Positions 29,563-39,444 of a stretch of DNA of 54,256 bases are shown here, piece by piece. Numbering within the stretch: position 1 is the stretch's first letter; every line of letters starts with the position of its first letter. A program made the translations under genes and the position numbers. The stretch is from a virus: IMG/VR virus record IMGVR_UViG_3300033141_001736, positions 1 through 54,256 of that record, one strand, 5' to 3'. The notes under the pieces are model-generated. The model made no database searches. It saw only the letters and a list, made by a program, of their open reading frames with translations, and was not told where the DNA came from.

Positions 29563-29782
29563 AGCGTGGCCCGAAGACATCAAACCTCAATGGTTCAACG
29601 TTATCCGTAGGCTGCAAAGCATCGCCAGGAATGATAATGAAGGCCTTGCTGTGCTGCGTATCGAGGTGCTGGTAGACAAGGAAGGCGTGCCGGTTATCTG
29701 GACCTCACCCAAGAAGACACTACTCGAACCCAAACGACTAGGGGAACACCTCCTCGAAATCCTAACCGCTGCGGAGGGATAG
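29552..29782 (+). CDS. hypothetical protein
   Basis: 76 residues overlapping the previous gene by 11 nt. Pattern GLAVLRIEVLVDKEGVPVIWTSPKKTLLEPK is a small beta sheet with a terminal helix. The final codons GAG GGA TAG supply the SD of the polyprotein gene. Confidence 0.55.
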   Translation: MPGRAWPEDIKPQWFNVIRRLQSIARNDNEGLAVLRIEVLVDKEGVPVIWTSPKKTLLEPKRLGEHLLEILTAAEG

Positions 29783-32700
29783 ATGCCTTGGAAGAAGGTG
29801 CGCAATCATCCGCGCTGTAAGCCGGGGCAGATTGCTGTCGTCCAAGTCCATGATGGCCGTCTTATGGGCTGCCACGATGATGAGGAAGCGGCGAATGCGC
29901 AGCTTGCCTATCTCAACATTCATGTCAAGGGCGGACCGGGTTCAGGGAATTGGGGCCACGCCGGGAGACCTGGACAGAGAGGAGGTAGTGCGCCGCGAAG
30001 TAGCGGTGCGGCGATGCCAATAAGTCATTCAGAGTACAAGCTGTCTGAGATGACGAAAGAGCAGAGAGAAAGACTCGGGAAGAAGTTGTATGCTGTCAGG
30101 GATGAATGGCGAGATAGCATCCAGCACATCGGCGATCTTGAAGAATACGAGAAAAGGCAGAAGGCTTGCGATTTACTTGGAAGTATTGCGCAAGACATCG
30201 ATGAGAGTTTCTTTGATAAAGGCAGCATAGTCCTTCGAAGGGATAAAGGGCGTGTAGTCGGCTTCATATATTGGGATGAATATGATATAGGCGGAAAGGG
30301 TGCTTACTGGCATCTTAGCGCCTTGGCTACTATTGAAAAAGGGCATGGCACGGCGCTATGCCTAGATTTTCTCCTAAAGGCTTCCCGTGAAGGCAAGGCT
30401 ATCGGAGGCACTTCCTTGTCCACCGCCTGGACGTTCTATCAAGGTTTGATGAAATCGGTTGGCCGTGAAGATTTGATAAAACAGGTGGCGCAAAGGAGCA
30501 AAACTGGAGTTAGGATTTCGATAAGTGCTGAGACATTGCGCGAGATAATGGAACCGTTCCAGGGTTTGGAAATCAAAGGTTTGAAAGAGGATGCCGAGAA
30601 ATTCCTGCGCGAATTCCGCAAGAAGCACGACGATGCGGGTGTTTGGTTCATACCTGACAAGGAAGAAAAAGGAGGCCCCGGAAGCGGTAACTGGGGACAC
30701 GCAGGCAGACCCGGACAACGAGGTGGAAGCGCGCCGCGAAGTAGCGGTGCGGCCATGCCCATCACTCATCAGGAATACGAACTGCGCAAGATGACAGAGG
30801 AGCAAAGAAAGAAATTTGGCGAGGAGTTAACGGACCTGACATACGAGTGGGAAGAAAAGAAAAACCAGATTCAAGACCCGAACGAAAAGACGAAGCGCGG
30901 CCAGGCCCTCGACCTATTGAATGTCGTTGCATTTGGCATCAAGCACGGTTATCGAGAGTCGGGCAACATCATCCTGCGTCGCGATAAAGGCAGCGTTGTT
31001 GGCTTCTTGATGTATGAGGAAAAGGGTCCTAACACTTGGCATCTTGCCGACTTAGCTACAATCGAGAAGGGCAATGGCACGCCGTTGATAATGGACTTTC
31101 TCCTGAAGGCAGGGAGGGAGCGCAAGACTGTTTCAGGCAACGCTTTAGGCAGCGCCTGGACGTTCTACGAGGGCCTGTTCAAAGCAACTGGCCGAGCGGA
31201 CTTGGCGAAGGAGGTCGCAAAGCACGAACCGTATGGCGTCCGACTTCGCATTCCCGGTGACGTGATGGCGGAGATAATGGAGCCGTTCCAGGGCTTGGAG
31301 GTCAAGGAACGCAAGAAGGAGGCGGAGAAGTTCTTGCGCGAGTTCCGCAATAAGCACGATGACATCGGCGTTTGGTTTCATCACGACCCAGACCAGATGG
31401 AAGTGCCTACAACGAAAGGAGGCCCAGGTTCAGGAAACTGGGGCCACGCGGGACGTCCGGGCCAACGTGGAGGCAGCGCGCCCAAGAGCGTCGTCATTGG
31501 CGAGCCGCAGAAGCTCACGAAGACGGCAATCTCGAAATACATCCAATGGTCCACTAGCCGCTACAATGAGTACCCGAAGAAATACGTCGTTGACACAGCA
31601 TACAGAATGCTCACGACCGGCAAAGACGAATATGGTGAGAGCAGGGCCGTGTTCTCTTCTGGAGGTTATACACCGTCCTCAGCCATGACCGGCAATGATT
31701 ACCTCGTTGATGGAGAGGAGAAATACATCGCTCGCGGAGTTGGGTGGGAGATTGATGATTTCGTTGAGCATGAGCGTGTGTATTTCACCGAGAAGGAAAT
31801 GGCAGACAAAGGCGGCCCTGGCTCTGGAAACTGGGGGCACGCGGGACGTCCAGGGCAGAGGGGAGGCAGTAGTCCCGGCGGAGGTTTGGGCGCAGTACCA
31901 TTCCAGCGTGTGACATACGAAGTTGAGGGCCTCGGTGAAGTGGTCAAACTGCCAAAGGAGTATTCATCGGATGCCCCCGCCGGTGTGGACGTGGTGAAGT
32001 TCTTCAAAAAGAACCCTGACGGAGCGGTCGTCTGGCAGGAGGACCAGGATTTCTTTGGCGAGAGCCGTCAAGCCTACTACATTGCTCATCGCAACGTCCG
32101 GCCGGGAGAGAAACCGTGGCGCATTACTGAGTTGGAGCGCACAGAGGGACCGGGCGGCAGCGTGCTCATGCCAAGAACGCATACGCAACATGGCAGTCCT
32201 AGAGAATTACTCCAAGCGATGAACAAGTTGGCCTCACGGGCGCAGGATAGCCAGATAATCACGGGCTTCAAGCCCATCGGTTTGACGAGCCCAGTTGAAT
32301 TGAAGGCGGTGATTGCACTCAGCGACAGTCTTGTGCTAGGATACGATGAGGAGAATGAGATGGAAGAAAAAGGCGGTCCAGGTTCTGGCAACTGGGGACA
32401 CGGAGGCCGTCCCGGAATGAGAGGCGGGAGCGCGCCAAAAGGTGGCGGCTTTGGAGGTGGCTATGGGAATCTGGGCTTGGCTCCGAGCGCGCCATCCGTC
32501 GTCGGTGTCAAGGCTCCTAAAACAGGGCGCAAAGTCTACGACTATTCAACCAACAAGCTCTGGCAACATGCCGGCGGCACAGACGGTTTGAAAAAGAAGT
32601 TCCCGCCGTCAAAGACGGATGCCGACAAGGTTTTCGACCACCTAACCGAGGTGTATGACCATGAAGCCGATTACTTGGTCGGCGCAGGTTTCGAGGAGGT

Positions 32701-34519
32701 TATCGAACCTGACTGGACGCGGGTCAGCGACCGTGTCTACAATACATGGGAGGCGAAGTCTCTCAAAGGGGACGATGGCTCCGATCTCAAGGAAGAACTT
32801 GGTGAGCGCGGGATGATGCTGCCAGCAGAAAAGGATGGGATTGTGGAGAAGTTTGGAGAAGCAGTGCAACCTGTTGAAATCACCCAATCGTTGGGCGGCG
32901 CTCAATCGTGGGATGAGTACGATGAGTATATGAAGCTAAGCGAACTGCAAGCAGCCAACGAAGCGGCCATTCGGGACTTCCGCTACATGGTTCAGAATAT
33001 CCTCGATGACGAGGAGTTAGACATGGCCGAGAAAAGCAAGCGCGTTGCGGCTCTGGCAGATGGGTTGCCGGACCGCGTTGAGAAGATTGTGACACAGAGT
33101 AAGGAGGCAGACTTATCGGAGGAAAGCATCATCGCAAAACTGGTCGGAATGGTCACACGTAAAGCAAAGCCTACTCGGATGGTGGATGGCAAGCCGCACA
33201 CCGCGGATGATTTCGCCTATGTGCCCGACCCCGAAACGCCATCCACATGGAAGCTCCCCATCTTCGATGAAGACCACATCTCTATGGCTATCACGGCGCT
33301 GCAACCCAGCGGCTTCCGAGGCCAAAAGGTTGACATACCAGCCGATGATAAGTCCAAAGTCTTGAGCCGCATATCAGCCGCAATCAATAAGATTGCCGAC
33401 GACGATACAAAGAACAGGCTGAAGCGGCGGCTCGAGGCGATTAGGAAAGAAAAGTCCTTCTACGTCTTCAAGGACAACAGCGGCTCATGGCGCTGGTTCG
33501 GATGGGTGAGCAACAAGTTCCGAGACCGAGACTATGGCAGGCATCCAGAAGGCGAGGTGCTAGCCGAAGCTGCCCATAAGGAATACATCGCCTGGGTAGA
33601 TGCAAATCCCCAGGAACGGATGCCGAGGTTACTTGCTTGGCACATTCCTCAGACGGCGACGGCCCACAAGGCCGATTGGGTGGAATACTCGGACGGCTTC
33701 TTGATGGCGAGCGGACCGCTCACGCCCGAAGAAGCCGAACGCATCAAAGCCGTCGAAGAGGAATATCGCCTGGGCATGAGCCACGGCTTCATTGCCTTGG
33801 ACAAAGACGAGAAAGAGGGTATCATCGAGAAGTACCGGACCTTCGAGATGACGTATCTTCCAATCGACGCGGCAGCGAACCCTTGGACGGACTTCCTGAC
33901 CGTCAGTAAGGAGGTAGAGCAGATGGGATTGTCCGAAAAGAAGCGAGAGTTCCTCAGCAAACTCATGGGCGATGAGTTCGTAGAGGAAATCGAGCAGGAA
34001 ACGGAAGCCAAAACAGCGGCCTTGGTAGCCGCAGGGGTGGACTACAAAGAGGGCGAGGAACCCGAGCCCGAGGCAGCCACCGATGAGGAAACGACCACGG
34101 AAGAGGAGGCCGAAGAGCCCGCAGCCGAGCAAGAGAAGGCGGACGAGGAGGAGCCGGAAGCTCCAGACCCGGTTGCCGAATTGCGCTCAGAGCTTGGAGA
34201 GGCTATGAAGGCCATTGGCGAGCAGTTGCACGCGCTCAACGAACGCATTGACAATCTCCAAGTCGAGAACAAACAGGTCCAAGAAGCCATCGAAGAGGTG
34301 GTTGGGCAAACGCCGAAGGTGAGCCTGAAGGACCTGTTCATGGGGTCGGTTATCGGCAAGGAGGAGGCCAAGGTTGACGGGCGCGTGTCTCTAGCGAAGG
34401 ATGGGCCAGAGGAAACTAAGCCGGAAGAGGGCATCGGCGCTTTCCCGGTTCCCATCCTGGGCCAAATCAAACAGCGCAACATGGAGTTCCAAATGGGTGT
34501 AAAGCCGGAGGTTGAATAG
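29783..34519 (+). CDS. 1578-residue head polyprotein: five linker modules, two GNAT-like domains, protease/scaffold C-terminus
   Basis: Residues 1-49 have the small CKPGQIAVVQVHDGRLMGCHDDEEAANAQL domain known ahead of phage head proteases. Five linkers GGPGSGNWGHAGRPGQRGGS (or near) start at 50, 297, 546, 677 and 864. Modules 1 and 2 (about 247 and 249 residues) are duplicates with GNAT-like features (VVGF, WHLSALATIEKGHGTAL, FLLKASREGKAI, AWTFYQGL). Modules 3 and 4 are unrecognised. Module 5 has HTADDFAYVPDPETPSTWKLPI, a protease-like stretch (about 1230-1380; MSHGFIALDK...FEMTYLPIDAAANPWTDF) and an acidic coiled-coil scaffold-like end. Just before the capsid gene, overlapping it by 1 nt. 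Confidence 0.75.
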   Translation: MPWKKVRNHPRCKPGQIAVVQVHDGRLMGCHDDEEAANAQLAYLNIHVKGGPGSGNWGHAGRPGQRGGSAPRSSGAAMPISHSEYKLSEMTKEQRERLGKKLYAVRDEWRDSIQHIGDLEEYEKRQKACDLLGSIAQDIDESFFDKGSIVLRRDKGRVVGFIYWDEYDIGGKGAYWHLSALATIEKGHGTALCLDFLLKASREGKAIGGTSLSTAWTFYQGLMKSVGREDLIKQVAQRSKTGVRISISAETLREIMEPFQGLEIKGLKEDAEKFLREFRKKHDDAGVWFIPDKEEKGGPGSGNWGHAGRPGQRGGSAPRSSGAAMPITHQEYELRKMTEEQRKKFGEELTDLTYEWEEKKNQIQDPNEKTKRGQALDLLNVVAFGIKHGYRESGNIILRRDKGSVVGFLMYEEKGPNTWHLADLATIEKGNGTPLIMDFLLKAGRERKTVSGNALGSAWTFYEGLFKATGRADLAKEVAKHEPYGVRLRIPGDVMAEIMEPFQGLEVKERKKEAEKFLREFRNKHDDIGVWFHHDPDQMEVPTTKGGPGSGNWGHAGRPGQRGGSAPKSVVIGEPQKLTKTAISKYIQWSTSRYNEYPKKYVVDTAYRMLTTGKDEYGESRAVFSSGGYTPSSAMTGNDYLVDGEEKYIARGVGWEIDDFVEHERVYFTEKEMADKGGPGSGNWGHAGRPGQRGGSSPGGGLGAVPFQRVTYEVEGLGEVVKLPKEYSSDAPAGVDVVKFFKKNPDGAVVWQEDQDFFGESRQAYYIAHRNVRPGEKPWRITELERTEGPGGSVLMPRTHTQHGSPRELLQAMNKLASRAQDSQIITGFKPIGLTSPVELKAVIALSDSLVLGYDEENEMEEKGGPGSGNWGHGGRPGMRGGSAPKGGGFGGGYGNLGLAPSAPSVVGVKAPKTGRKVYDYSTNKLWQHAGGTDGLKKKFPPSKTDADKVFDHLTEVYDHEADYLVGAGFEEVIEPDWTRVSDRVYNTWEAKSLKGDDGSDLKEELGERGMMLPAEKDGIVEKFGEAVQPVEITQSLGGAQSWDEYDEYMKLSELQAANEAAIRDFRYMVQNILDDEELDMAEKSKRVAALADGLPDRVEKIVTQSKEADLSEESIIAKLVGMVTRKAKPTRMVDGKPHTADDFAYVPDPETPSTWKLPIFDEDHISMAITALQPSGFRGQKVDIPADDKSKVLSRISAAINKIADDDTKNRLKRRLEAIRKEKSFYVFKDNSGSWRWFGWVSNKFRDRDYGRHPEGEVLAEAAHKEYIAWVDANPQERMPRLLAWHIPQTATAHKADWVEYSDGFLMASGPLTPEEAERIKAVEEEYRLGMSHGFIALDKDEKEGIIEKYRTFEMTYLPIDAAANPWTDFLTVSKEVEQMGLSEKKREFLSKLMGDEFVEEIEQETEAKTAALVAAGVDYKEGEEPEPEAATDEETTTEEEAEEPAAEQEKADEEEPEAPDPVAELRSELGEAMKAIGEQLHALNERIDNLQVENKQVQEAIEEVVGQTPKVSLKDLFMGSVIGKEEAKVDGRVSLAKDGPEETKPEEGIGAFPVPILGQIKQRNMEFQMGVKPEVE
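29930..32431 (+). repeat. five in-frame 60-bp linker repeats
   Basis: Copies at 29930-29989, 30671-30730, 31418-31477, 31811-31870 and 32372-32431. Four copies have identical protein sequence; the fifth has GHGGRPGMRGGS. Codon use differs between copies, so protein sequence rather than DNA is conserved. Confidence 0.85.
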
Positions 34520-35931
34520 TGGAAACTCAAATCTCGCCTGAAATCATCAAACAACTAGCCGCTGCGTTCCAGGCTCTGGCCGAACAAAAGTCAGCGGACG
34601 CAGGACCGACCGGCCCTGCATCTCTGTTCGGTAGCGGCGGCATCTTCTCCACACCCGGAGTAGAGCCTGACGTAATCACGGCCTATGTCCGTCCGCATGG
34701 GCTTATCACCGAACTGCCGCGAATGCCGTCCACCTATGAAAATCCTCGCTTCGCTACCATCACCGGCTTCACGGACACAGTTGGCTCGGAGCCTGCTCAG
34801 CCGTGCGATGACGCCCCGATGGGCTACATGAAGGGCTGCAATCTCACCGCTGCGTTCGGACGCCTCTCTCGGTCAACGCCGACGATTGAGTTCGACAAGG
34901 TGATGCTGCGATTGCACCGAGGTATCAGTACGGACCTTGCCCTGCGCGGGCGGGTGCTTGGCCTCGGTGACATGGCCCCCGCGGGGCTCAGCGAAGCAGA
35001 CATCCTCAATATCTACACAATGGCCGAGATGGTAACGGTCGGCGTGAATATTGAGCGCGAGTTGTCCAGGATGATTTGGCAGGGCACGCCTGCCAATAAC
35101 AACGTCGGCGGCGGCTACAAGGAATGCCCCGGCCTCGACAATCAAATCGCGACGGGCCAAGTGGATGCCGATACTGAGACTGCTTGCGAGGCGCTTGACA
35201 GCGATGTCAAGAACTTCAACAACAACCCTGTGACCGGTTCCTCACCGAGCATCGTCGAATACATGAGCATGATGGAGTTCTACCTGCGCTACAACGCGGA
35301 GCGCATGGGCCTCATGCCAGTCGAGTGGGTCATCGCAATGACCGAGGGCCTGTGGTTCGAGTTGACCGAAATCTGGCCCTGCCAGTACAACACGAACCGC
35401 TGCGCGTCAGCGGTCGTGGGCGACCAGTCCCGCACCGTCCTCGATGGTGGCGAGATGCGGTCCCAGATTGATGCGATGCGGACGGGCAAGTACATCGACA
35501 TCAACGGGCATCGTTATCGTGTCATCACCGATAGCGGCATCCTGGAAGAGAGCATCGGCTACGGCACGTTCCGCTCATCCATCTACTTCATCCCGCTCAC
35601 CATCACGGGTGGGTTCCAGGTCACCTACCTGGAGTACGTGGACTATCGGGCCGGCGCACGCGATACCGCTCTCTTGCGCGGCAATGAAACCTTCTGGACC
35701 GACCGCGGCATGTACTCTTGGGCCGCCGAATTCCAGAAGTGGTGCTACAAGTTGTCCTGCAAGATTGAGCCTCGCATTGTGCTGCGAACACCGCAGCTTG
35801 CCGGGCGCATCGACGATGTGCTCTACGAGCCGCTCCAGCACGTGCGCGAGCCGTATCCTGACAGCCCGTACTTCAAGGATGGCGGCGTGAGCCTCCGAGG
35901 CGGTGAAAGCCTGCACGCGGTCTGGCTCTAA
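34519..35931 (+). CDS. major capsid protein
   Basis: 470 residues from GTG 34519 (GGAGGTTGAATA upstream). Follows the protease/scaffold gene and precedes a strong hairpin, the usual capsid place. Features such as TPGVEPDVITAYVRPHGLITELPRMPS, an E-loop-like acidic region, and the spine-like AEMVTVGVNIERELSRMIWQG fit HK97-fold capsids of metagenomic phages. No N-terminal scaffold domain, as that is carried by the polyprotein. Confidence 0.7.
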   Translation: METQISPEIIKQLAAAFQALAEQKSADAGPTGPASLFGSGGIFSTPGVEPDVITAYVRPHGLITELPRMPSTYENPRFATITGFTDTVGSEPAQPCDDAPMGYMKGCNLTAAFGRLSRSTPTIEFDKVMLRLHRGISTDLALRGRVLGLGDMAPAGLSEADILNIYTMAEMVTVGVNIERELSRMIWQGTPANNNVGGGYKECPGLDNQIATGQVDADTETACEALDSDVKNFNNNPVTGSSPSIVEYMSMMEFYLRYNAERMGLMPVEWVIAMTEGLWFELTEIWPCQYNTNRCASAVVGDQSRTVLDGGEMRSQIDAMRTGKYIDINGHRYRVITDSGILEESIGYGTFRSSIYFIPLTITGGFQVTYLEYVDYRAGARDTALLRGNETFWTDRGMYSWAAEFQKWCYKLSCKIEPRIVLRTPQLAGRIDDVLYEPLQHVREPYPDSPYFKDGGVSLRGGESLHAVWL

Positions 35932-35944
35932 CCTAGCGGATGAT

Positions 35945-35973
35945 GAGGGGGGAGGCTAACGGCCTCCCTCCTC
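35945..35973 (+). terminator. strong hairpin after the major capsid gene
   Basis: Arms 35945-35956 and 35962-35973 pair over 12 bp with one G-T and a 5-nt loop. No T run, so possibly an RNA-stability element that boosts capsid mRNA rather than a full stop. It begins 13 nt after the stop. Confidence 0.5.
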
Positions 35974-36014
35974 TGAGCCCAATCTGCACTAGAGAACCTG
36001 AGTAGCAGGGACCC

Positions 36015-36728
36015 ATGGGTTATCGCGTATTCGTCACAACCTCAGACAAGTATCTGCTTGCTCTGAGGCCTTTTGCTTGGCTTTTCAACAAGTACTGGTC
36101 CCCCGAAGTCGAGGTCATTGTGGGCGGCTTCACGCCGCCTTCATTTTCGCTGCCGTCGAACTTTCATTTCATGGTCCTGGGCGAGCAAGAGAAGTATCCG
36201 GTGGATAGGTGGTCGGATGCTTTTATCCGCATGGTGGAGTACCTGGGCGATGAAATATTCGCCTTCATGCTGGAGGACTACTGGATAACAGAGCCTGTGG
36301 ACCTGCGCGCGGTTCAGATGCTATACGATTACATGCGCCAGTTTCGCTATGTCATCCGCATGGACCTGACAACGGACCGTATGTTCGCGGGCGGGGCGCA
36401 GCCTTACGGCAAGGTCGAGGACATTGAATTGGTGAAGTCGTCGCCGGGTTCGCCGTATCATATGAGCCTGATGACTGCGTTTTGGCGCACAGAGCATCTA
36501 ATGAAAATCTTGGTCCCGCATGAGAGCCCTTGGGACATAGAAATCAAAGGGACAACAAGGCTCTCTGCTTTTGGCGATACGATGCTGGTACTCGGCACAA
36601 AAGTTGCGCCCGTGAAGCATTGCCTCGCCTTCCGCGCAGACCAGCCCGGCAAGCTGCTTCTCGATGGCTTGAAGGCAGAGGATATTGATGAGATGAGAAA
36701 CCTCGGCCTACTGGAGGGATTAGAATGA
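36015..36728 (+). CDS. glycosyltransferase-like protein
   Basis: 237 residues. VFVTTSDKYLLALRPFAWLFNKYW, FAFMLEDYWITEPVD and MSLMTAFWRTEHLMKIL are typical of a virus- and phage-encoded GT-A type family, with ED as the probable metal-binding motif. First gene of the sugar island; overlaps the next by 4 nt. Confidence 0.55.
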   Translation: MGYRVFVTTSDKYLLALRPFAWLFNKYWSPEVEVIVGGFTPPSFSLPSNFHFMVLGEQEKYPVDRWSDAFIRMVEYLGDEIFAFMLEDYWITEPVDLRAVQMLYDYMRQFRYVIRMDLTTDRMFAGGAQPYGKVEDIELVKSSPGSPYHMSLMTAFWRTEHLMKILVPHESPWDIEIKGTTRLSAFGDTMLVLGTKVAPVKHCLAFRADQPGKLLLDGLKAEDIDEMRNLGLLEGLE

Positions 36729-37948
36729 TAAAACAGAAAGGCAAGGCGGGGCGAAGGGCCATTCGGCGTGTCGGCACCGGCGACTTCAATGCTTCCCTGC
36801 GCATGGTCACTCTTGTGAATAAGGTGCTAGCATCGGGCCGCCTTTCCTATGGGCCGATGTCTAAGAGGTTCGAAAGAGAGTTCGCACGGCTCCACGGCTG
36901 CCGTTATGGCATTCTCTCAAACAGCGGCACTTCCAGTCTCCATGTTGCTCTCCAGGCCATGAAAGAGATACACGGCTGGCGGGATGGAGATGAAGTTATT
37001 GTGCCTGCTTCGACGTTCGTGGCAACCGTCAATGTCGTCCTGCACAATCGCCTGAAGCCTGTTCTCGCGGACATCACGGTTCACGACTACGGCCTGAACC
37101 CGCGGGAGGTCGTCAAGAAACTCACGAACCGAACACGGGCCATCATCCCCGTTCATTTGTATGGGCAGCCTTGCAACATGCGCGCATTGATGGCGATTGC
37201 CGACAGGTACAGTTTGAAAATCATCGAGGATAGTTGCGAGTGCATGTTCGCAGCCCATCACGGAATGCCCGTTGGCTCCATGGGCGACATCGGATGCTTC
37301 AGCCTATACAATGCCCATATCATCACCGCGGGCGTCGGCGGCATTGCAACGACCAGCAATCCGGATTACGCCAAGGTGATGAGGTCGCTGGTCAATCACG
37401 GCCTTGATATTCAGGAGTTGAACACAGATGAAAATTTCTCGCCCCGGCCCGTTACTGGCCGCTCTTTTCGTTTCAGCCTTTGTGGTCACAGTTATCGCAT
37501 CACGGAATTGGAAGCTGCGCTGGCGTTGGCGCAGTTAGAGGATTGGCAGCAAATCATCAAGACACGCCGCAGGAATGCGCGACACCTACGCACTGGCTTG
37601 CGCAACATCGAACGCGAGATAGGTGTGAGCCTGTGGTATCTACCAAGCGCGCGCCAGGGCAACACGCATTCGTGGATGATGTTCCCCATTCTGCTCCGAC
37701 GGGATGTGCTCGCCAAAGAGAAATTCATTCGATGCCTCAATGCTCTGGGTATCGAGACACGAGACATGATGCCCATCGTTTCGCAGCCCATTTACAAGGA
37801 TTGGATTAGGCCGGAAGATTATCCCGTTTCGAAGTATGTAGACGAGAATGGCTTCTATATCGGCTGCCATCCCGGACTGACGCCGGACGACATCGAGTAC
37901 GTTTTGCAGGTCTTCCGCGATTACATTTACGAGACGTGCCGTGTTTGA
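36725..37948 (+). CDS. DegT/DnrJ/EryC1-family PLP enzyme with His in place of Lys
   Basis: 407 residues. The fold signatures are clear: GCRYGILSNSGTSSLHVAL, EVIVPASTFVATVNVVL, IIPVHLYGQPCNM and KIIEDSCECMFA. At the catalytic lysine position (FSxxxxKxxTxGEGG) it reads CFSLYNAHIITAGVGG with H198. ColD and RfbH/DdhC dehydratases show the same K-to-H change and make 3-deoxysugars. So a nucleotide-sugar dehydratase is more likely than an aminotransferase. Confidence 0.75.
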   Translation: MIKQKGKAGRRAIRRVGTGDFNASLRMVTLVNKVLASGRLSYGPMSKRFEREFARLHGCRYGILSNSGTSSLHVALQAMKEIHGWRDGDEVIVPASTFVATVNVVLHNRLKPVLADITVHDYGLNPREVVKKLTNRTRAIIPVHLYGQPCNMRALMAIADRYSLKIIEDSCECMFAAHHGMPVGSMGDIGCFSLYNAHIITAGVGGIATTSNPDYAKVMRSLVNHGLDIQELNTDENFSPRPVTGRSFRFSLCGHSYRITELEAALALAQLEDWQQIIKTRRRNARHLRTGLRNIEREIGVSLWYLPSARQGNTHSWMMFPILLRRDVLAKEKFIRCLNALGIETRDMMPIVSQPIYKDWIRPEDYPVSKYVDENGFYIGCHPGLTPDDIEYVLQVFRDYIYETCRV

Positions 37949-38672
37949 GAACGAATACTGGACGCGCTTTGAAAATCTCCCTCCCATTGAGGGTTCCGGC
38001 TATTGGGCCAACCGCCGCAAAAACATGCGGGCGCATATGGTCAAAGAGCCGCCAGATAAGCCGTGGACATGGAGTACCGTCATAGCAACAATGTATGTCG
38101 GCCACGGCAACAAAAAGGTCATCAAAGCCGCCAAAGAAATCCCTCCCGAATGGCTCGGCAGGCTCGAAGGCGAAGAGGATGCTCCCAACCTCGTTTGCCA
38201 AGCATATCACCTGTGGCGCTGGCTACGTCGTCAATCGTCCCTGCGCTTGGAGGACCTGAGTACCATTGTGGAGTTCGGTGGCGGCTATGGGGCGATGGTT
38301 GTCGTTTGCTCTGCTCTTGGCTTCCGCGGCGATTACTACATCTACGACTATCCCGAAATGGCATTGATGCAGGAGTATCACCTGGGCACCCGCGAGATTG
38401 AATGTAGTGTCCATTGGGAGCCGCATCCCAGAAAGCCCGACCTGTTCATCTCGTGCAATGGCATCGACGAGGCGCCGCTTGATGAGCGAGAAGCATTCTT
38501 GGGGACAATCAGGCCATCGCAGTTCTTGATTGTCGCTCAACACATGTGGCTGGACATCAATAACTACAATTACTTCCACGACTGGGCGCAAAGACAATTC
38601 AGCAAGTGGCGTGTCCTATGGGCCATTGAGAAAGACGGCAACGCAATCTATATCATGTCGATAGGGCGATAG
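37941..38672 (+). CDS. SAM-dependent methyltransferase, sugar O-methyltransferase type
   Basis: 243 residues from GTG 37941, 8-nt overlap with the previous gene. TIVEFGGGYGAMVVVCSALGF is motif I, YYIYDYPEMALMQEYHLG the acidic loop, and PDLFISCNGIDEAPL motif IV-like. Similar proteins sit in glycan gene clusters. Substrate unknown. Confidence 0.65.
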   Translation: MFENEYWTRFENLPPIEGSGYWANRRKNMRAHMVKEPPDKPWTWSTVIATMYVGHGNKKVIKAAKEIPPEWLGRLEGEEDAPNLVCQAYHLWRWLRRQSSLRLEDLSTIVEFGGGYGAMVVVCSALGFRGDYYIYDYPEMALMQEYHLGTREIECSVHWEPHPRKPDLFISCNGIDEAPLDEREAFLGTIRPSQFLIVAQHMWLDINNYNYFHDWAQRQFSKWRVLWAIEKDGNAIYIMSIGR

Positions 38673-38673
38673 T

Positions 38674-39444
38674 ATGCAGGAACGACAGAATGTAGTTGTC
38701 GTTGGATACCCGAGAAGCGGAAACACATGGCTTGCCCGATTGCTCGGCAACGCTCTCAATTCCCCCGTGACCGGCTTGAAAAAAGCAATGCCTCTTGCTA
38801 ATGAGGGCAAAGACCGTCCCGGTCCTTACTGGGTGAGACAGTTACATCTTCATCCTCATGCAGGCCCCTGCGAGCACAAGGTTGCGCTTGTCAACGCGGG
38901 AACGTTTTGTCTTGATAATTGGCGCGATGAGCGGATAGCTTTCATCGTCCGCGACCCTCGCGATGTCGCCGTGAGCGCCGCGAGTTACTGGCACATGCCG
39001 CTTGCCAAGACCGTTCGGCGCATGAAGGATGCGAAGTTTCCGATGGGCTTTGGGCCATGGTCGAAGTTCGTCCGCGACTGGCTCCACGTCTACAAAAACA
39101 ATGTGGACCACCGCATGATAGTTGTGAAGTATGAGGCCCTGAACGAGGATACAGTTGCCATCCTGGGAGCGGCCCTTGCGATGCTCGACCTTGAACCCGT
39201 AAAGCCTTTGGAACAGGTTGCGGCGGAAGAAAGCATCGAGGCCAAACGCAAGCAGGTTATGAAAGATGGCGACCAGCGGCCTTACGGCAAGGACATACAG
39301 TTGCACCATCTCCGGAAAGGCATCGTGGGCGACTGGAAGAACTGGGACTGGTCCAGCATCGGCCCGTTTGCGGACGAGACGTTTGGCCCCACGATGGACC
39401 TGCTCGGCTACGAAAGAGAGGAGAACTGGTGGTCATCCCGATAG
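38674..39444 (+). CDS. PAPS-dependent sulfotransferase
   Basis: 256 residues. GYPRSGNTW (11-19) is the 5'-phosphosulfate loop and RDPRDVAVSA (93-102) the 3'-phosphate site, the two diagnostic motifs. It would move sulfate from PAPS to a hydroxyl, probably of the glycan made by the neighbours. Overlaps the next gene by 16 nt. Rare in phages. Confidence 0.8.
   Translation: MQERQNVVVVGYPRSGNTWLARLLGNALNSPVTGLKKAMPLANEGKDRPGPYWVRQLHLHPHAGPCEHKVALVNAGTFCLDNWRDERIAFIVRDPRDVAVSAASYWHMPLAKTVRRMKDAKFPMGFGPWSKFVRDWLHVYKNNVDHRMIVVKYEALNEDTVAILGAALAMLDLEPVKPLEQVAAEESIEAKRKQVMKDGDQRPYGKDIQLHHLRKGIVGDWKNWDWSSIGPFADETFGPTMDLLGYEREENWWSSR

Noticed and set aside
29930-32431. Assembly artefact explaining the repeated linkers in the polyprotein
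   Set aside because: The copies differ in codon use and the modules between them differ in sequence and length, which misassembly would not produce.
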